From Acidobacteriota bacterium (GTDB taxonomy: Bacteria > Acidobacteriota > Terriglobia > Acidiferrales > UBA7541): a stretch of 52,278 nt of DNA. The position numbers and the translations under genes are program-made. Below, piece after piece: positions 33,559 through 41,302 of this stretch; the stretch's first letter is position 1, and every line of letters starts with the position of its first letter. The stretch spans positions 44,673-96,950 of the forward strand of contig QHYH01000118.1 in the NCBI GenBank assembly GCA_003223215.1. Direction: 5' to 3'. The notes beneath the pieces are model-generated. The model saw only the letters and a list, made by a program, of their open reading frames with translations. It searched no databases and had not been told where the DNA came from.

Positions 33559-34944
33559 ATGAGACGTTTTGTAAATTATTACCATTTTTATCTAAGAGTT
33601 GTGACTTACGGTCTCCCTTTCCTATCCTTTGGGGCTGCCAGGTACCTCCTGCGCTCAGTGGGACACCCGGACACTGGGCTCGACCGGTACAGTTATTTCA
33701 ATCTCTTGCTGTTCATGACCGTGATCTGGGCAATCGTTAGCGAATACTACCGGGTCACAAGCGTGCAGGAACTCTTTCGCGAACGCACCGGGATTCGCGC
33801 GGCCTTCTCCACCTGTGCCGCTGCTTATGCCGTGCTCCTTGGCGTGCTGTTTTTCTTCCATCTCCATCGGAACCTTTCCCGCATTTTCCTGGGCCTCAGC
33901 GGGATGGCCTTGCTTTTTGCAACTCTAACGATGCGCGCAGGATTCCGGATTCTCGTTCACAATCATTCCGGGCTCCGGAATCCCAGCCGCGTTTTTGTTG
34001 TTGGAGCAGACCAGTTCGCCCGCCGGGCGACACACCGATTAATTCGCGGCCCGCTGGCCTTTTGCCGGGTGATGGGTTACGTGAGCCTTTCCGGCCAGAT
34101 CATTGCCGTCGATGATGCGCCGGTATATTCGCTTCAACAAATCACCGAAAGGATGAGCCGCAACGACGTCGATGAAATCATCATCGCGCTTCCGCCCAAC
34201 CGATTCTCCGAAATACCGCAAATCATGAAAACCATGGAACGTTTTTGCCTGCCGGTGCGCGCGGTCCTTGACTTCGGCGACCATATGTTGATCCGCGAGA
34301 GACTCTTTCAGTTTGGACGTCTACAGATACTGGATTTAACGGCCACCCCGACAGAATCAGTTCGATATTCCCTGCTGAAGCGTGCCTTTGATCTTACTTT
34401 CTCGGCTCTCGCCCTCCTGCTTGCTTCGCCATTGATGGCGGTTATCGCAGTTCTCATCCGCCTTACTTCTCCCGGGCCAATCCTGTTCGTTCAGGATCGT
34501 GTCGGTCTGAACGGGAAGCTGTTTCGCATGTATAAGTTCCGGACCATGAGGGTGAGTGACTCTTCTGAGAGTGACTCGCGCTGGACGAGCCCAGGCGACC
34601 CTCGACGCACTCCGCTCGGAGTCTTCCTGCGCAGGACCAGCCTGGACGAATTGCCCCAGTTTTTCAATGTTTTGAAGGGTGATATGAGTGTTGTCGGGCC
34701 GAGGCCCGAGCGCCCGCGCTTTGTCGCAAAATTCCTCAACGAAGTGGCGAGGTACAACAGTCGTCATCGCCTGAAGGTGGGCATCACCGGTTGGGCCCAG
34801 GTCAACGGTTGGCGCGGCGACACCTCCATCCGGAAGCGCGTGGAGCACGATTTGTTCTACCTTCAAAACTGGAGCTTTGCTTTTGATGTGAGGATCATTT
34901 TCCTTACCATTTTTCCGAAATATCGCAACCGAAACGCCTACTAG
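33559..34944 (+). CDS. Initiating undecaprenyl-phosphate sugar phosphotransferase (WcaJ/WbaP-like)
   Basis: 461 residues, ATG 122 bp after the GT2 gene. About four N-terminal membrane helices, then a Rossmann-like CoA-binding-type domain (SRVFVVGADQFARRA) and the C-terminal catalytic domain with its re-entrant helix (LKRAFDLTFSALALLLASPLM). Diagnostic motifs: SPGPILFVQDRVGLNGKLF, MYKFRTMR, RTSLDELPQFFNVLKGDMSVVGPRPE and VGITGWAQVNGWRGDT. The enzyme transfers sugar-1-phosphate to undecaprenyl phosphate, the first committed step of repeat-unit synthesis. Which sugar cannot be told from sequence. Confidence 0.94.
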   Translation: MRRFVNYYHFYLRVVTYGLPFLSFGAARYLLRSVGHPDTGLDRYSYFNLLLFMTVIWAIVSEYYRVTSVQELFRERTGIRAAFSTCAAAYAVLLGVLFFFHLHRNLSRIFLGLSGMALLFATLTMRAGFRILVHNHSGLRNPSRVFVVGADQFARRATHRLIRGPLAFCRVMGYVSLSGQIIAVDDAPVYSLQQITERMSRNDVDEIIIALPPNRFSEIPQIMKTMERFCLPVRAVLDFGDHMLIRERLFQFGRLQILDLTATPTESVRYSLLKRAFDLTFSALALLLASPLMAVIAVLIRLTSPGPILFVQDRVGLNGKLFRMYKFRTMRVSDSSESDSRWTSPGDPRRTPLGVFLRRTSLDELPQFFNVLKGDMSVVGPRPERPRFVAKFLNEVARYNSRHRLKVGITGWAQVNGWRGDTSIRKRVEHDLFYLQNWSFAFDVRIIFLTIFPKYRNRNAY

Positions 34945-35017
34945 GATTTGCGATCCTCCATTTACTTTCATTTCCTCGTTTATCGATTCTTGTTCTGGCC
35001 GAGAGTGCACGGTCTAT

Positions 35018-36793
35018 ATGAGGACAGCTAGCGTTTTGATTCTCTCTAATGTGCGACCCTTGCGTGCGTGGACGTTCGCTAACCGACTCCTGCGCGAAGT
35101 TCCTGGTGCTGAAATTTGCGGCATCGTGCAGCGGCCTATGCGCTCCATTCCTCGGCTCCAGCGAATGCTCGCGATGGCTCACCTACGAGGAGCCTACGCC
35201 ACTCACGGCTGGTGGTCGCAAGCTCAGCTCCTGCTTCTGTCCATGATGGACAAAATAGTGGACTGGTTTTGCTGGTTCGTGCACGGGTGTCCCAGGCTTC
35301 TAAGCAGTTCCGGCTTCACCGCCGACAGGCTGACCCAGGAATGCGCAAAGGCAGGATGGCCATTTGCCGTCGTCGCAGAAGACTCGGAGTCGAGCGTCGC
35401 AACTTTGGCGTGTCCCGCAAAGGTCGATCTGGTTATTCTGCTCGGACAGTTTTCGTCAATCCCTGAATTTTCTGCCCGTGCATCGATCGGGTGCATTTGG
35501 GCCTCGGATCACAAGCCAAGCGCGGGTCAGGTAGAACCGGGCCGAGATGCCCTGATTTCTATCGAGCATCTGGCACAAGGCACACAAACCCCATTCAAGA
35601 TTGCTTCTTTGATTCTTCCCTGGCAGCCGTTCGACGGTCCCTTGGGGTTTAGGTTGAAAGCTGATCTGATCGCAGATGATTTGCTGCTCGAGACAGCCGA
35701 AAACCTGTTGCGCGGCGATGCCGCAACCGCGTCAACGCTCGTATCGCAATGGGTGAATCGAGTTCTAACACCGTTGCTTTCACAGCTGGATGGCATGGGC
35801 CAGCGCGCTTGCCGGGACGGCCGCGGAGGAAACCGTTGTCGCCCTGCCTGGAAGCTCTGCCTCGACACGCTGCTGCTTCTCTCTCCGAGGATCCTGGTGA
35901 AGAATTGGCATCGCCGGATGTCCGCGCAATACCCACTGCTCGTCCTTGCCCATCACCTGGTAGCCGATCGCCCCCACAGAATGGGCGTATCGACGGAGAC
36001 GCTTTGGCGGCAGGTTCTCTTTTTGAGGAAACATTACCGCATTGTCGGCCTTTCGGAAGGTGTCGGGCTCTTGCGCTCTGGTCAAATTTCAGCTCCAACG
36101 GTCGTGCTCACCTTTGACGACGGTTATGCGGACAATTTCCTGAATCTTCGGGCGGTGACGAATGAAATAGGAATTTCGCCTACCTTATTTGTTACGACGG
36201 ATCCGGTTGAAGCTCACCGCGAATTTGCCCACGACCTAGCAACCGGCACCACTGGATTCTTTCCTTTGACCTGGGACCAAATCCAGTACTGGAACACGCG
36301 TGGAGCTGAGTTCGGCAGTCATACTCGTACGCATTTCGATTGCGGCTCCGTTCATTTGGAGAATTTGCAGTCGGAAATTCTTGGTTCCCGAAACGACCTG
36401 GAGGCTCGCCTAAAGAGAACGGTGGAGTTTTTCGCGTTCCCGTATGGAAAGCACAAGAATATGTCTTCTGAAGCGAAGCGCTTGGCGGCTTCCGCCTACA
36501 CTCATTATGTCTCTTTCCTGGGAGGGGAGTCACTCGCCAAAGCAGGCCAATCGCAAACCCATTTGTTTCGAAAGAAATTCTATAGAAGTCAATGGGAACT
36601 CGAATTGGAATTGCAGTCGGTCTTCGACCTTGTCGACGACATAAAAGCGTGGTTCCACCGTCGGGCTTCCCATTCTTCAAAACCCCCAGACCGTCCCCTT
36701 GTCGCCTCACCGCGGCCCTCGTCCATTCATACGGTCGGGCCCCCTCCCGCGTCGACTGCAATCTATTCTCGCGCCAAAAATCCCTGTAATTGA
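35018..36793 (+). CDS. Formyltransferase-like domain fused to CE4 polysaccharide deacetylase
   Basis: 591 residues. The C-terminal part (about 300-540) is a complete NodB-type deacetylase: TFDDGYADN (D367, D368), GSHTRTHFD (zinc ligands H435 and H439), FFAFPYGKH, and an N-terminal LVLAHHLVADRP strand. It would deacetylate N-acetyl or O-acetyl sugars. The N-terminal 230 residues resemble the formyl-transferase fold (SVLILSNVRPL, VDLVILLGQFSSIPEF, then IGCIWASDHKPSAG), but the catalytic N-x-H of that family is replaced by a sequence without it, so this half is probably inactive or repurposed. No signal peptide, so action is cytoplasmic or at the membrane face. The last 45 residues are Pro/Ser-rich. 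Confidence 0.8.
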   Translation: MRTASVLILSNVRPLRAWTFANRLLREVPGAEICGIVQRPMRSIPRLQRMLAMAHLRGAYATHGWWSQAQLLLLSMMDKIVDWFCWFVHGCPRLLSSSGFTADRLTQECAKAGWPFAVVAEDSESSVATLACPAKVDLVILLGQFSSIPEFSARASIGCIWASDHKPSAGQVEPGRDALISIEHLAQGTQTPFKIASLILPWQPFDGPLGFRLKADLIADDLLLETAENLLRGDAATASTLVSQWVNRVLTPLLSQLDGMGQRACRDGRGGNRCRPAWKLCLDTLLLLSPRILVKNWHRRMSAQYPLLVLAHHLVADRPHRMGVSTETLWRQVLFLRKHYRIVGLSEGVGLLRSGQISAPTVVLTFDDGYADNFLNLRAVTNEIGISPTLFVTTDPVEAHREFAHDLATGTTGFFPLTWDQIQYWNTRGAEFGSHTRTHFDCGSVHLENLQSEILGSRNDLEARLKRTVEFFAFPYGKHKNMSSEAKRLAASAYTHYVSFLGGESLAKAGQSQTHLFRKKFYRSQWELELELQSVFDLVDDIKAWFHRRASHSSKPPDRPLVASPRPSSIHTVGPPPASTAIYSRAKNPCN

Positions 36794-36844
36794 AAGGTTC
36801 CGAAACGCATATTCGACGAAAAGCGGACAATGGGAGGCGAGCAT

Positions 36845-37951
36845 ATGCTTTCGACCAAGACAAGTGTGAAATCCGAGCTTCCGTTTGACACGCGTAAACC
36901 TGTAGCGCGCGCGAACGGCGCCTTACGCGGCCATGCTGGGGAGCCACTTCAGCTCTTCTCCACCTGCCCGCAATCTTTTGGCTTCGATAAGGAGTCGTAT
37001 GCGCGCCAGGTCAGGAAGGTGGCCCGTTGGAGCGAGCGGTGCGGCTGCCAGGGAATTCTGGTTTACACCGACAACTCGCTCGTGGACCCTTGGCTGGTTT
37101 CGGAGATTATTGTCGAGAGCACAAAAGGGTTAAGTCCCTTGGTAGCGATCCAGCCGGTTTACATGCACCCTTACTCGGTGGCAAAGATGGTGGCTTCCTT
37201 TGGATTCCTCTACCATCGTCGGCTCTATTTGAACATGGTTGCCGGAGGCTTCAAAAATGATCTGGCAGCCTTGCACGACGCAACTCCTCACGACAAGCGT
37301 TATGCGCGCCTGATCGAATACACAACAATCATCAATCAACTCCTGTCTAGCTCAGCTCCCGTCACCTTTCATGGCGAGTTCTACGGCATCGACCAACTGC
37401 GGATGATGCCTTCCCTTCCCGGGGAGCTTCTTCCCGAGATCTTTGTTTCTGGATCGTCTGATGCTGGGATGGATGCGGCGAAAAAGCTCGGCGCGACCGC
37501 AGTGAAGTATCCGCGCCCGACAACCGAATGCGCCGCCGAACTCGCAAATGATGGACTCAAGTCAGGTATTCGCGTGGGAATCATCGCGCGAGAGACCGAA
37601 GAGGAAGCCTGGGAGATCGCCGAGCAGCGATTCCCGGAAGATCGCAAAGGTGAGCTGACTCACCAACTCGCAATGAGGGTATCCGATTCCCTATGGCACA
37701 AACAGCTCTGCGATACCGCCAATAAGACTCGCGCCATGCGCACCACGTACTGGCTCAGGCCCTTTGAGCAATACAAGACCTTTTGCCCTTACTTGGTGGG
37801 AGGCTACGAACCGGTTTCGAACGAACTCTCCCGGTACATCTCTTTGGGTTACCGGACCTTTATCTTAGACATTCCACCCGACGAAGAAGAACTGAAGCAT
37901 GCGGCCGCAGTATTCGATCGAGCGGCTGAAAAAATCGGCCTTGCAGTTTGA
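36845..37951 (+). CDS. Luciferase-like (LLM) flavin-dependent monooxygenase
   Basis: 368 residues from ATG 36845, seven bases after GGGAGG; ATG 36830 lies before that site and is less likely. The TIM-barrel pattern of the bacterial luciferase / alkanesulfonate monooxygenase family is clear: RKVARWSERCGCQGILVYTDNS, HPYSVAKMVASFGFLYHRRLYLNMVAGG, TFHGEFYGI, PEIFVSGSSDAGMDAAKKLGA and RVGIIARETEEEAWEIAEQR. Such enzymes use reduced FMN and oxygen to oxidise a substrate, in some cases one bound to a carrier protein. The ligase and carrier genes directly downstream make a carrier-bound or sugar-bound acyl substrate plausible. It is not a usual member of EPS loci. Confidence 0.85.
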   Translation: MLSTKTSVKSELPFDTRKPVARANGALRGHAGEPLQLFSTCPQSFGFDKESYARQVRKVARWSERCGCQGILVYTDNSLVDPWLVSEIIVESTKGLSPLVAIQPVYMHPYSVAKMVASFGFLYHRRLYLNMVAGGFKNDLAALHDATPHDKRYARLIEYTTIINQLLSSSAPVTFHGEFYGIDQLRMMPSLPGELLPEIFVSGSSDAGMDAAKKLGATAVKYPRPTTECAAELANDGLKSGIRVGIIARETEEEAWEIAEQRFPEDRKGELTHQLAMRVSDSLWHKQLCDTANKTRAMRTTYWLRPFEQYKTFCPYLVGGYEPVSNELSRYISLGYRTFILDIPPDEEELKHAAAVFDRAAEKIGLAV

Positions 37952-38029
37952 ACCTGTGACGGGCAGCGCAAGCCGTGATTTGCCCCACCGTGCTTCCAAT
38001 GCATCTCCGCTTTGAGCCGAACGGCACTG

Positions 38030-39637
38030 ATGACCAAACAAAACTCTTCTCGAAGCCTGATCAGAGGATTTCTCGAATCCGCTGAACGCTTTCCTGACCG
38101 AACCGCTCTCGTCGTTGACGGCGAGTCCCTGACTTATTCAAGCCTGCGCCGGCTCGCCGGCAGGATTGCATCCGCAATCGCAGAAAATGGGCACACCCGG
38201 TCTCCGCTTGTCGCCGTTTGGGCGCACCGGAGTCAAACAGCTTACGCGGGTATCCTTGGGTCCCTTGGAGCGGGCAAAGGCTACGTGCCTCTGAACCCGA
38301 AGTTCCCCCTGGAACGCACCTGCCGCATGCTTGCTCTTGCCGGGTGCACCGTGCTTATCGTTGGCAGGGAGTGCCTTGGCCAGTTATCGGGCTTGCTTGG
38401 GAGTGCGGACTTTCCGCTCACGCTCATCTTGCCGGAAGTATTCGATCTGGGAGAGTTCTTGCCGAGCCGTCCCAATCATCGCTTCATAACTGCCGGGCAA
38501 TTACCAAGCGGCGAGAGTTTTTCTTCTGGTGAGGACTCCGCCTCTGCTTCGGCGTATCTTCTTTTTACCTCGGGAAGCACGGGGGTGCCCAAAGGCGTTC
38601 CGATCAATCAGGGGAATGTGCGGTCGTATGTGGACTACATCTGCCGCCGCTATGACGTGAATGAACATGACCGCTTCTCTCAGCAATTTGATCTCACCTT
38701 TGATCTAAGCGCCCATGACCTTTTTGTGTGTTGGGAACGCGGGGCCTGTCTGTACTGTGTCCCGGAGCATTCTCTGATGGCCCCCGCGAAGTTCATCCGC
38801 GATCACCAGGTGACGATGTGGTTTTCTGTGCCTTCGGTCGCCGGTTTGCTCGAGAAAATGCGGCTGCTCCCGCCCGGCTGTTTTCCTTCGCTGCGCTGCA
38901 GCCTGTTTTGTGGCGAACCTCTGCCGGCTGCTTACGCCGCGTCTTGGCAGGAGGCCGCTCCAAACTCGATTGTCGACAACCTCTACGGACCGACCGAAGC
39001 AACGATCGCCATCACACACTACCGGTGGAATTCGCAAAAATCGCCTGGCGAATGCTTGAACGGCATTGTTCCCATCGGCCAAATGTTTGAAGGGCAGCAA
39101 TTTCGCATAACCGATTCGCGGGGAGAGAGCGTTCCAATCGGAGAAGTTGGCGAGCTTTGCCTTTCCGGATCACAAGTCGCCGCTGGCTACTGGAACGATC
39201 CTGCGAAAACCCGGCAGCAGTTTGTGCGTCTCCCTGGCGCTCGGGAACGAATATGGTATCGCACCGGCGATTTGGTACAGCGGGATGAGGCCGGCAACCT
39301 TTGCTACCTGGGGCGAGTCGATCACCAAATTAAGATCCGGGGCTACCGCGTGGAGTTACAGGAGATTGAGGCGGTGCTGCGGCATGCTTGCGGCACGGAG
39401 CAAGTCGTTTCGGTTCCCTGGCCGGTCAACAGCGGGACGGCCGAAGGAGTGGTTGCGTTTGTCTCCGGTGTTAAGGGATTCGACCAAGCGCGCATTTTAG
39501 CAAACTGCGGTGATGTCTTGCCCGATTACATGGTTCCAAAGAAGATTTACCTGCTCGACGAATTGCCGTTGAATTCGAACCAGAAGATTGATCGCGGGGA
39601 GCTTCGAAAGCTGTTGCTTGAAGGAGCCCTCGCGTGA
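38030..39637 (+). CDS. DltA-like aminoacyl (D-alanine type) carrier-protein ligase
   Basis: 535 residues from ATG 38030. All adenylation core motifs are visible: A3 LLFTSGSTGVPKG (178-189), A4 FDLTFDLSAHDLF with D225 in the place that binds the amino group in amino-acid-activating enzymes, A5 NLYGPTEATIA, A7 YRTGDLV, A8 GRVDHQIKIRGYRVEL, and A10 NSNQKIDR with K519. FDLS..DLF, LFCGEPLP and YGPTEATIAIT follow DltA of Gram-positive bacteria. The enzyme should make an aminoacyl-AMP and load it on the carrier protein whose GTG overlaps this gene's stop. An acyl-CoA-ligase role, as in XrtA loci, is the alternative. The amino acid is not determined. Confidence 0.85.
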   Translation: MTKQNSSRSLIRGFLESAERFPDRTALVVDGESLTYSSLRRLAGRIASAIAENGHTRSPLVAVWAHRSQTAYAGILGSLGAGKGYVPLNPKFPLERTCRMLALAGCTVLIVGRECLGQLSGLLGSADFPLTLILPEVFDLGEFLPSRPNHRFITAGQLPSGESFSSGEDSASASAYLLFTSGSTGVPKGVPINQGNVRSYVDYICRRYDVNEHDRFSQQFDLTFDLSAHDLFVCWERGACLYCVPEHSLMAPAKFIRDHQVTMWFSVPSVAGLLEKMRLLPPGCFPSLRCSLFCGEPLPAAYAASWQEAAPNSIVDNLYGPTEATIAITHYRWNSQKSPGECLNGIVPIGQMFEGQQFRITDSRGESVPIGEVGELCLSGSQVAAGYWNDPAKTRQQFVRLPGARERIWYRTGDLVQRDEAGNLCYLGRVDHQIKIRGYRVELQEIEAVLRHACGTEQVVSVPWPVNSGTAEGVVAFVSGVKGFDQARILANCGDVLPDYMVPKKIYLLDELPLNSNQKIDRGELRKLLLEGALA

Positions 39638-39897
39638 ACGCCGTCGCGGAAAAAGAGCTCATCGACCTGGTGGTCGACTGGGTCAAACAGAACGGTCGCA
39701 ACGGCTCAAACCACACGGAAATCTCCGAGAGTACGAACTTGTTGGAGAGCGGGCTCCTGGACTCGTTTGCTTTTGTCGACCTCGTTTTGTTCATCGAGAA
39801 TTGCACTCGACAAAAGATCGATTTGACCGACGTGGCCCCGGAAGAGTTCACCGTGGTGAAGAGCCTGTGCCATCTGGCCTTCCAGAATGGCCACTAG
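39634..39897 (+). CDS. DltC-like acyl/aminoacyl carrier protein
   Basis: 87 residues, GTG overlapping the ligase stop (GTGA). An acidic four-helix carrier with the phosphopantetheine site S44 in ESGLLDSFAFVDLVLFIE; the GLLDSF motif and the following FIEN match DltC better than fatty-acid ACP (GADSLD). It is the presumed partner of the ligase. A phosphopantetheinyl transferase is not in the window, so the housekeeping one must activate it. Confidence 0.88.
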   Translation: MNAVAEKELIDLVVDWVKQNGRNGSNHTEISESTNLLESGLLDSFAFVDLVLFIENCTRQKIDLTDVAPEEFTVVKSLCHLAFQNGH

Positions 39898-39968
39898 GAT
39901 CAACCGTGGCAGCTCTTTGAGGCAGTCGAGAAACCATACCGGCGTCTAACCTAACCTTGCGAAAATTT

Positions 39969-41183
39969 ATGAACGACATGAGCGGTAGCGCGGCCGGCAC
40001 TTTGGCATCGGGTGGATCCGTTTCATCGGCGACAAATACTCACAAGAATGGAACCATGCCTCCCGGGGCCAATGGCCCGCACCCGGCACACCGCTTGACG
40101 AAGAGGATTCGGCCGTTTGTCCCCGAAGACATTTCACAGGTCGCGGAACTGCACAAGAAAGTTTTTCCAAACAGCCCCTTTTCCGATGCGGAGCTCCGAA
40201 GCTACTTCCAACTGCTTTTCTTCGAGAATCCGTGGCACGACGCCGATCTTCCTTCACTGGTTTACCAGGAAAACCGTGGAAAGATCCTTGGGTTCTATGG
40301 CGTGTTGCCTCGGCCGATGCGTATGCAAGGGCGCCCGATCCAGGCGGCCGTCTCCAGCCAGTTCATGGTGGATCCCTCCGTCAGGAATCGTCTGGCAGCC
40401 GTTGAGCTCCAGAACGCTTTCTTCGCTGGCCCGCAGGATTTGTCTCTCACCGACGGAGCGAACGAAGCGAGTCGCAGAGTCTGGGAAGGATTGGGAGGTC
40501 TGACGGCCTTTCCTTATAGCGTCCACTGGACACGCCTCCTGAGGCCCACCCGGTATCTGCTCGAGCGCTGCAAAGAGCATAGGCTTTTCGCTCCGTTGCA
40601 ACTGGCAATGCGACCGATGTCCGCTGCCGTCGACTTTCTGGCTGCTCACGAACGCCGAAGCCCGTTCTTCGAGACAGAGCAGCCTCGCGAGGAGGACTTC
40701 GCTTGGGAAACGCTCTTCGCGCATTTGCCAAGATTCACGGTCTCGAAGTCACTCTGTCCGGAATACGACGAGCGGTCCATGCACTGGCTTTTGGAACGGG
40801 CCGGCGAAAAGAGGTCTCACGGCAAATTGCGGAAGTCTTTAGTACGAAACGGCAACGGACAAATTGTCGGCTGGTATATGTATTACCTCAACCGAAAAGG
40901 CACCAGCCAGGTTTTGCAACTCGTGGCTACGAAAGACTCCCTGCGCCTCGTGCTGCGCCAGCTTTTCTTTCACGCGTGGAGGTTGGGATCGGCAGCGGTT
41001 TCCGGGCGCGTGGATCCCGAATTCGCCACCGATCTATCTCAGGAACACTGTCTGTTCGACTTTAATGGCCCTCGTTTGCTCGTGCACTCCAAGCGGGCGG
41101 ATCTGCGCGAAGCCATCGAGCGGGGCGACGCGTTTCTTACCCGTTTGGAAGGCGAATGGTGGATGCGCTTCGAGGGGGGCTAA
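39969..41183 (+). CDS. GNAT-type acyltransferase
   Basis: 404 residues from ATG 39969 (TTG 39957 also possible). Residues 1-50 are Gly/Ser/Thr-rich and probably disordered. A GNAT-like domain begins at RIRPFVPEDISQVAELHKKVF, with GKILGFYGVLPRPMRMQG and SSQFMVDPSVRN, and a second half contains GQIVGWYMYYLNRKG and LLRQLFFHAWRLG-like segments, so it may be a double GNAT fold. Its place right after the ligase and carrier genes suggests it moves the carrier-bound acyl or aminoacyl group onto a sugar. The family gives no acceptor information. Confidence 0.75.
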   Translation: MNDMSGSAAGTLASGGSVSSATNTHKNGTMPPGANGPHPAHRLTKRIRPFVPEDISQVAELHKKVFPNSPFSDAELRSYFQLLFFENPWHDADLPSLVYQENRGKILGFYGVLPRPMRMQGRPIQAAVSSQFMVDPSVRNRLAAVELQNAFFAGPQDLSLTDGANEASRRVWEGLGGLTAFPYSVHWTRLLRPTRYLLERCKEHRLFAPLQLAMRPMSAAVDFLAAHERRSPFFETEQPREEDFAWETLFAHLPRFTVSKSLCPEYDERSMHWLLERAGEKRSHGKLRKSLVRNGNGQIVGWYMYYLNRKGTSQVLQLVATKDSLRLVLRQLFFHAWRLGSAAVSGRVDPEFATDLSQEHCLFDFNGPRLLVHSKRADLREAIERGDAFLTRLEGEWWMRFEGG

Positions 41184-41302
41184 CCCTCCCGGTTCGCTCG
41201 ACCAAAGACCAGAACTTTGCACAGGTTTCGCGTTTGTGACGGCGGAGGGATTAAAGACAGGGTATTGCAAATCCCAATCCTCCGAATAAGAGCATTGCCC
41301 GA

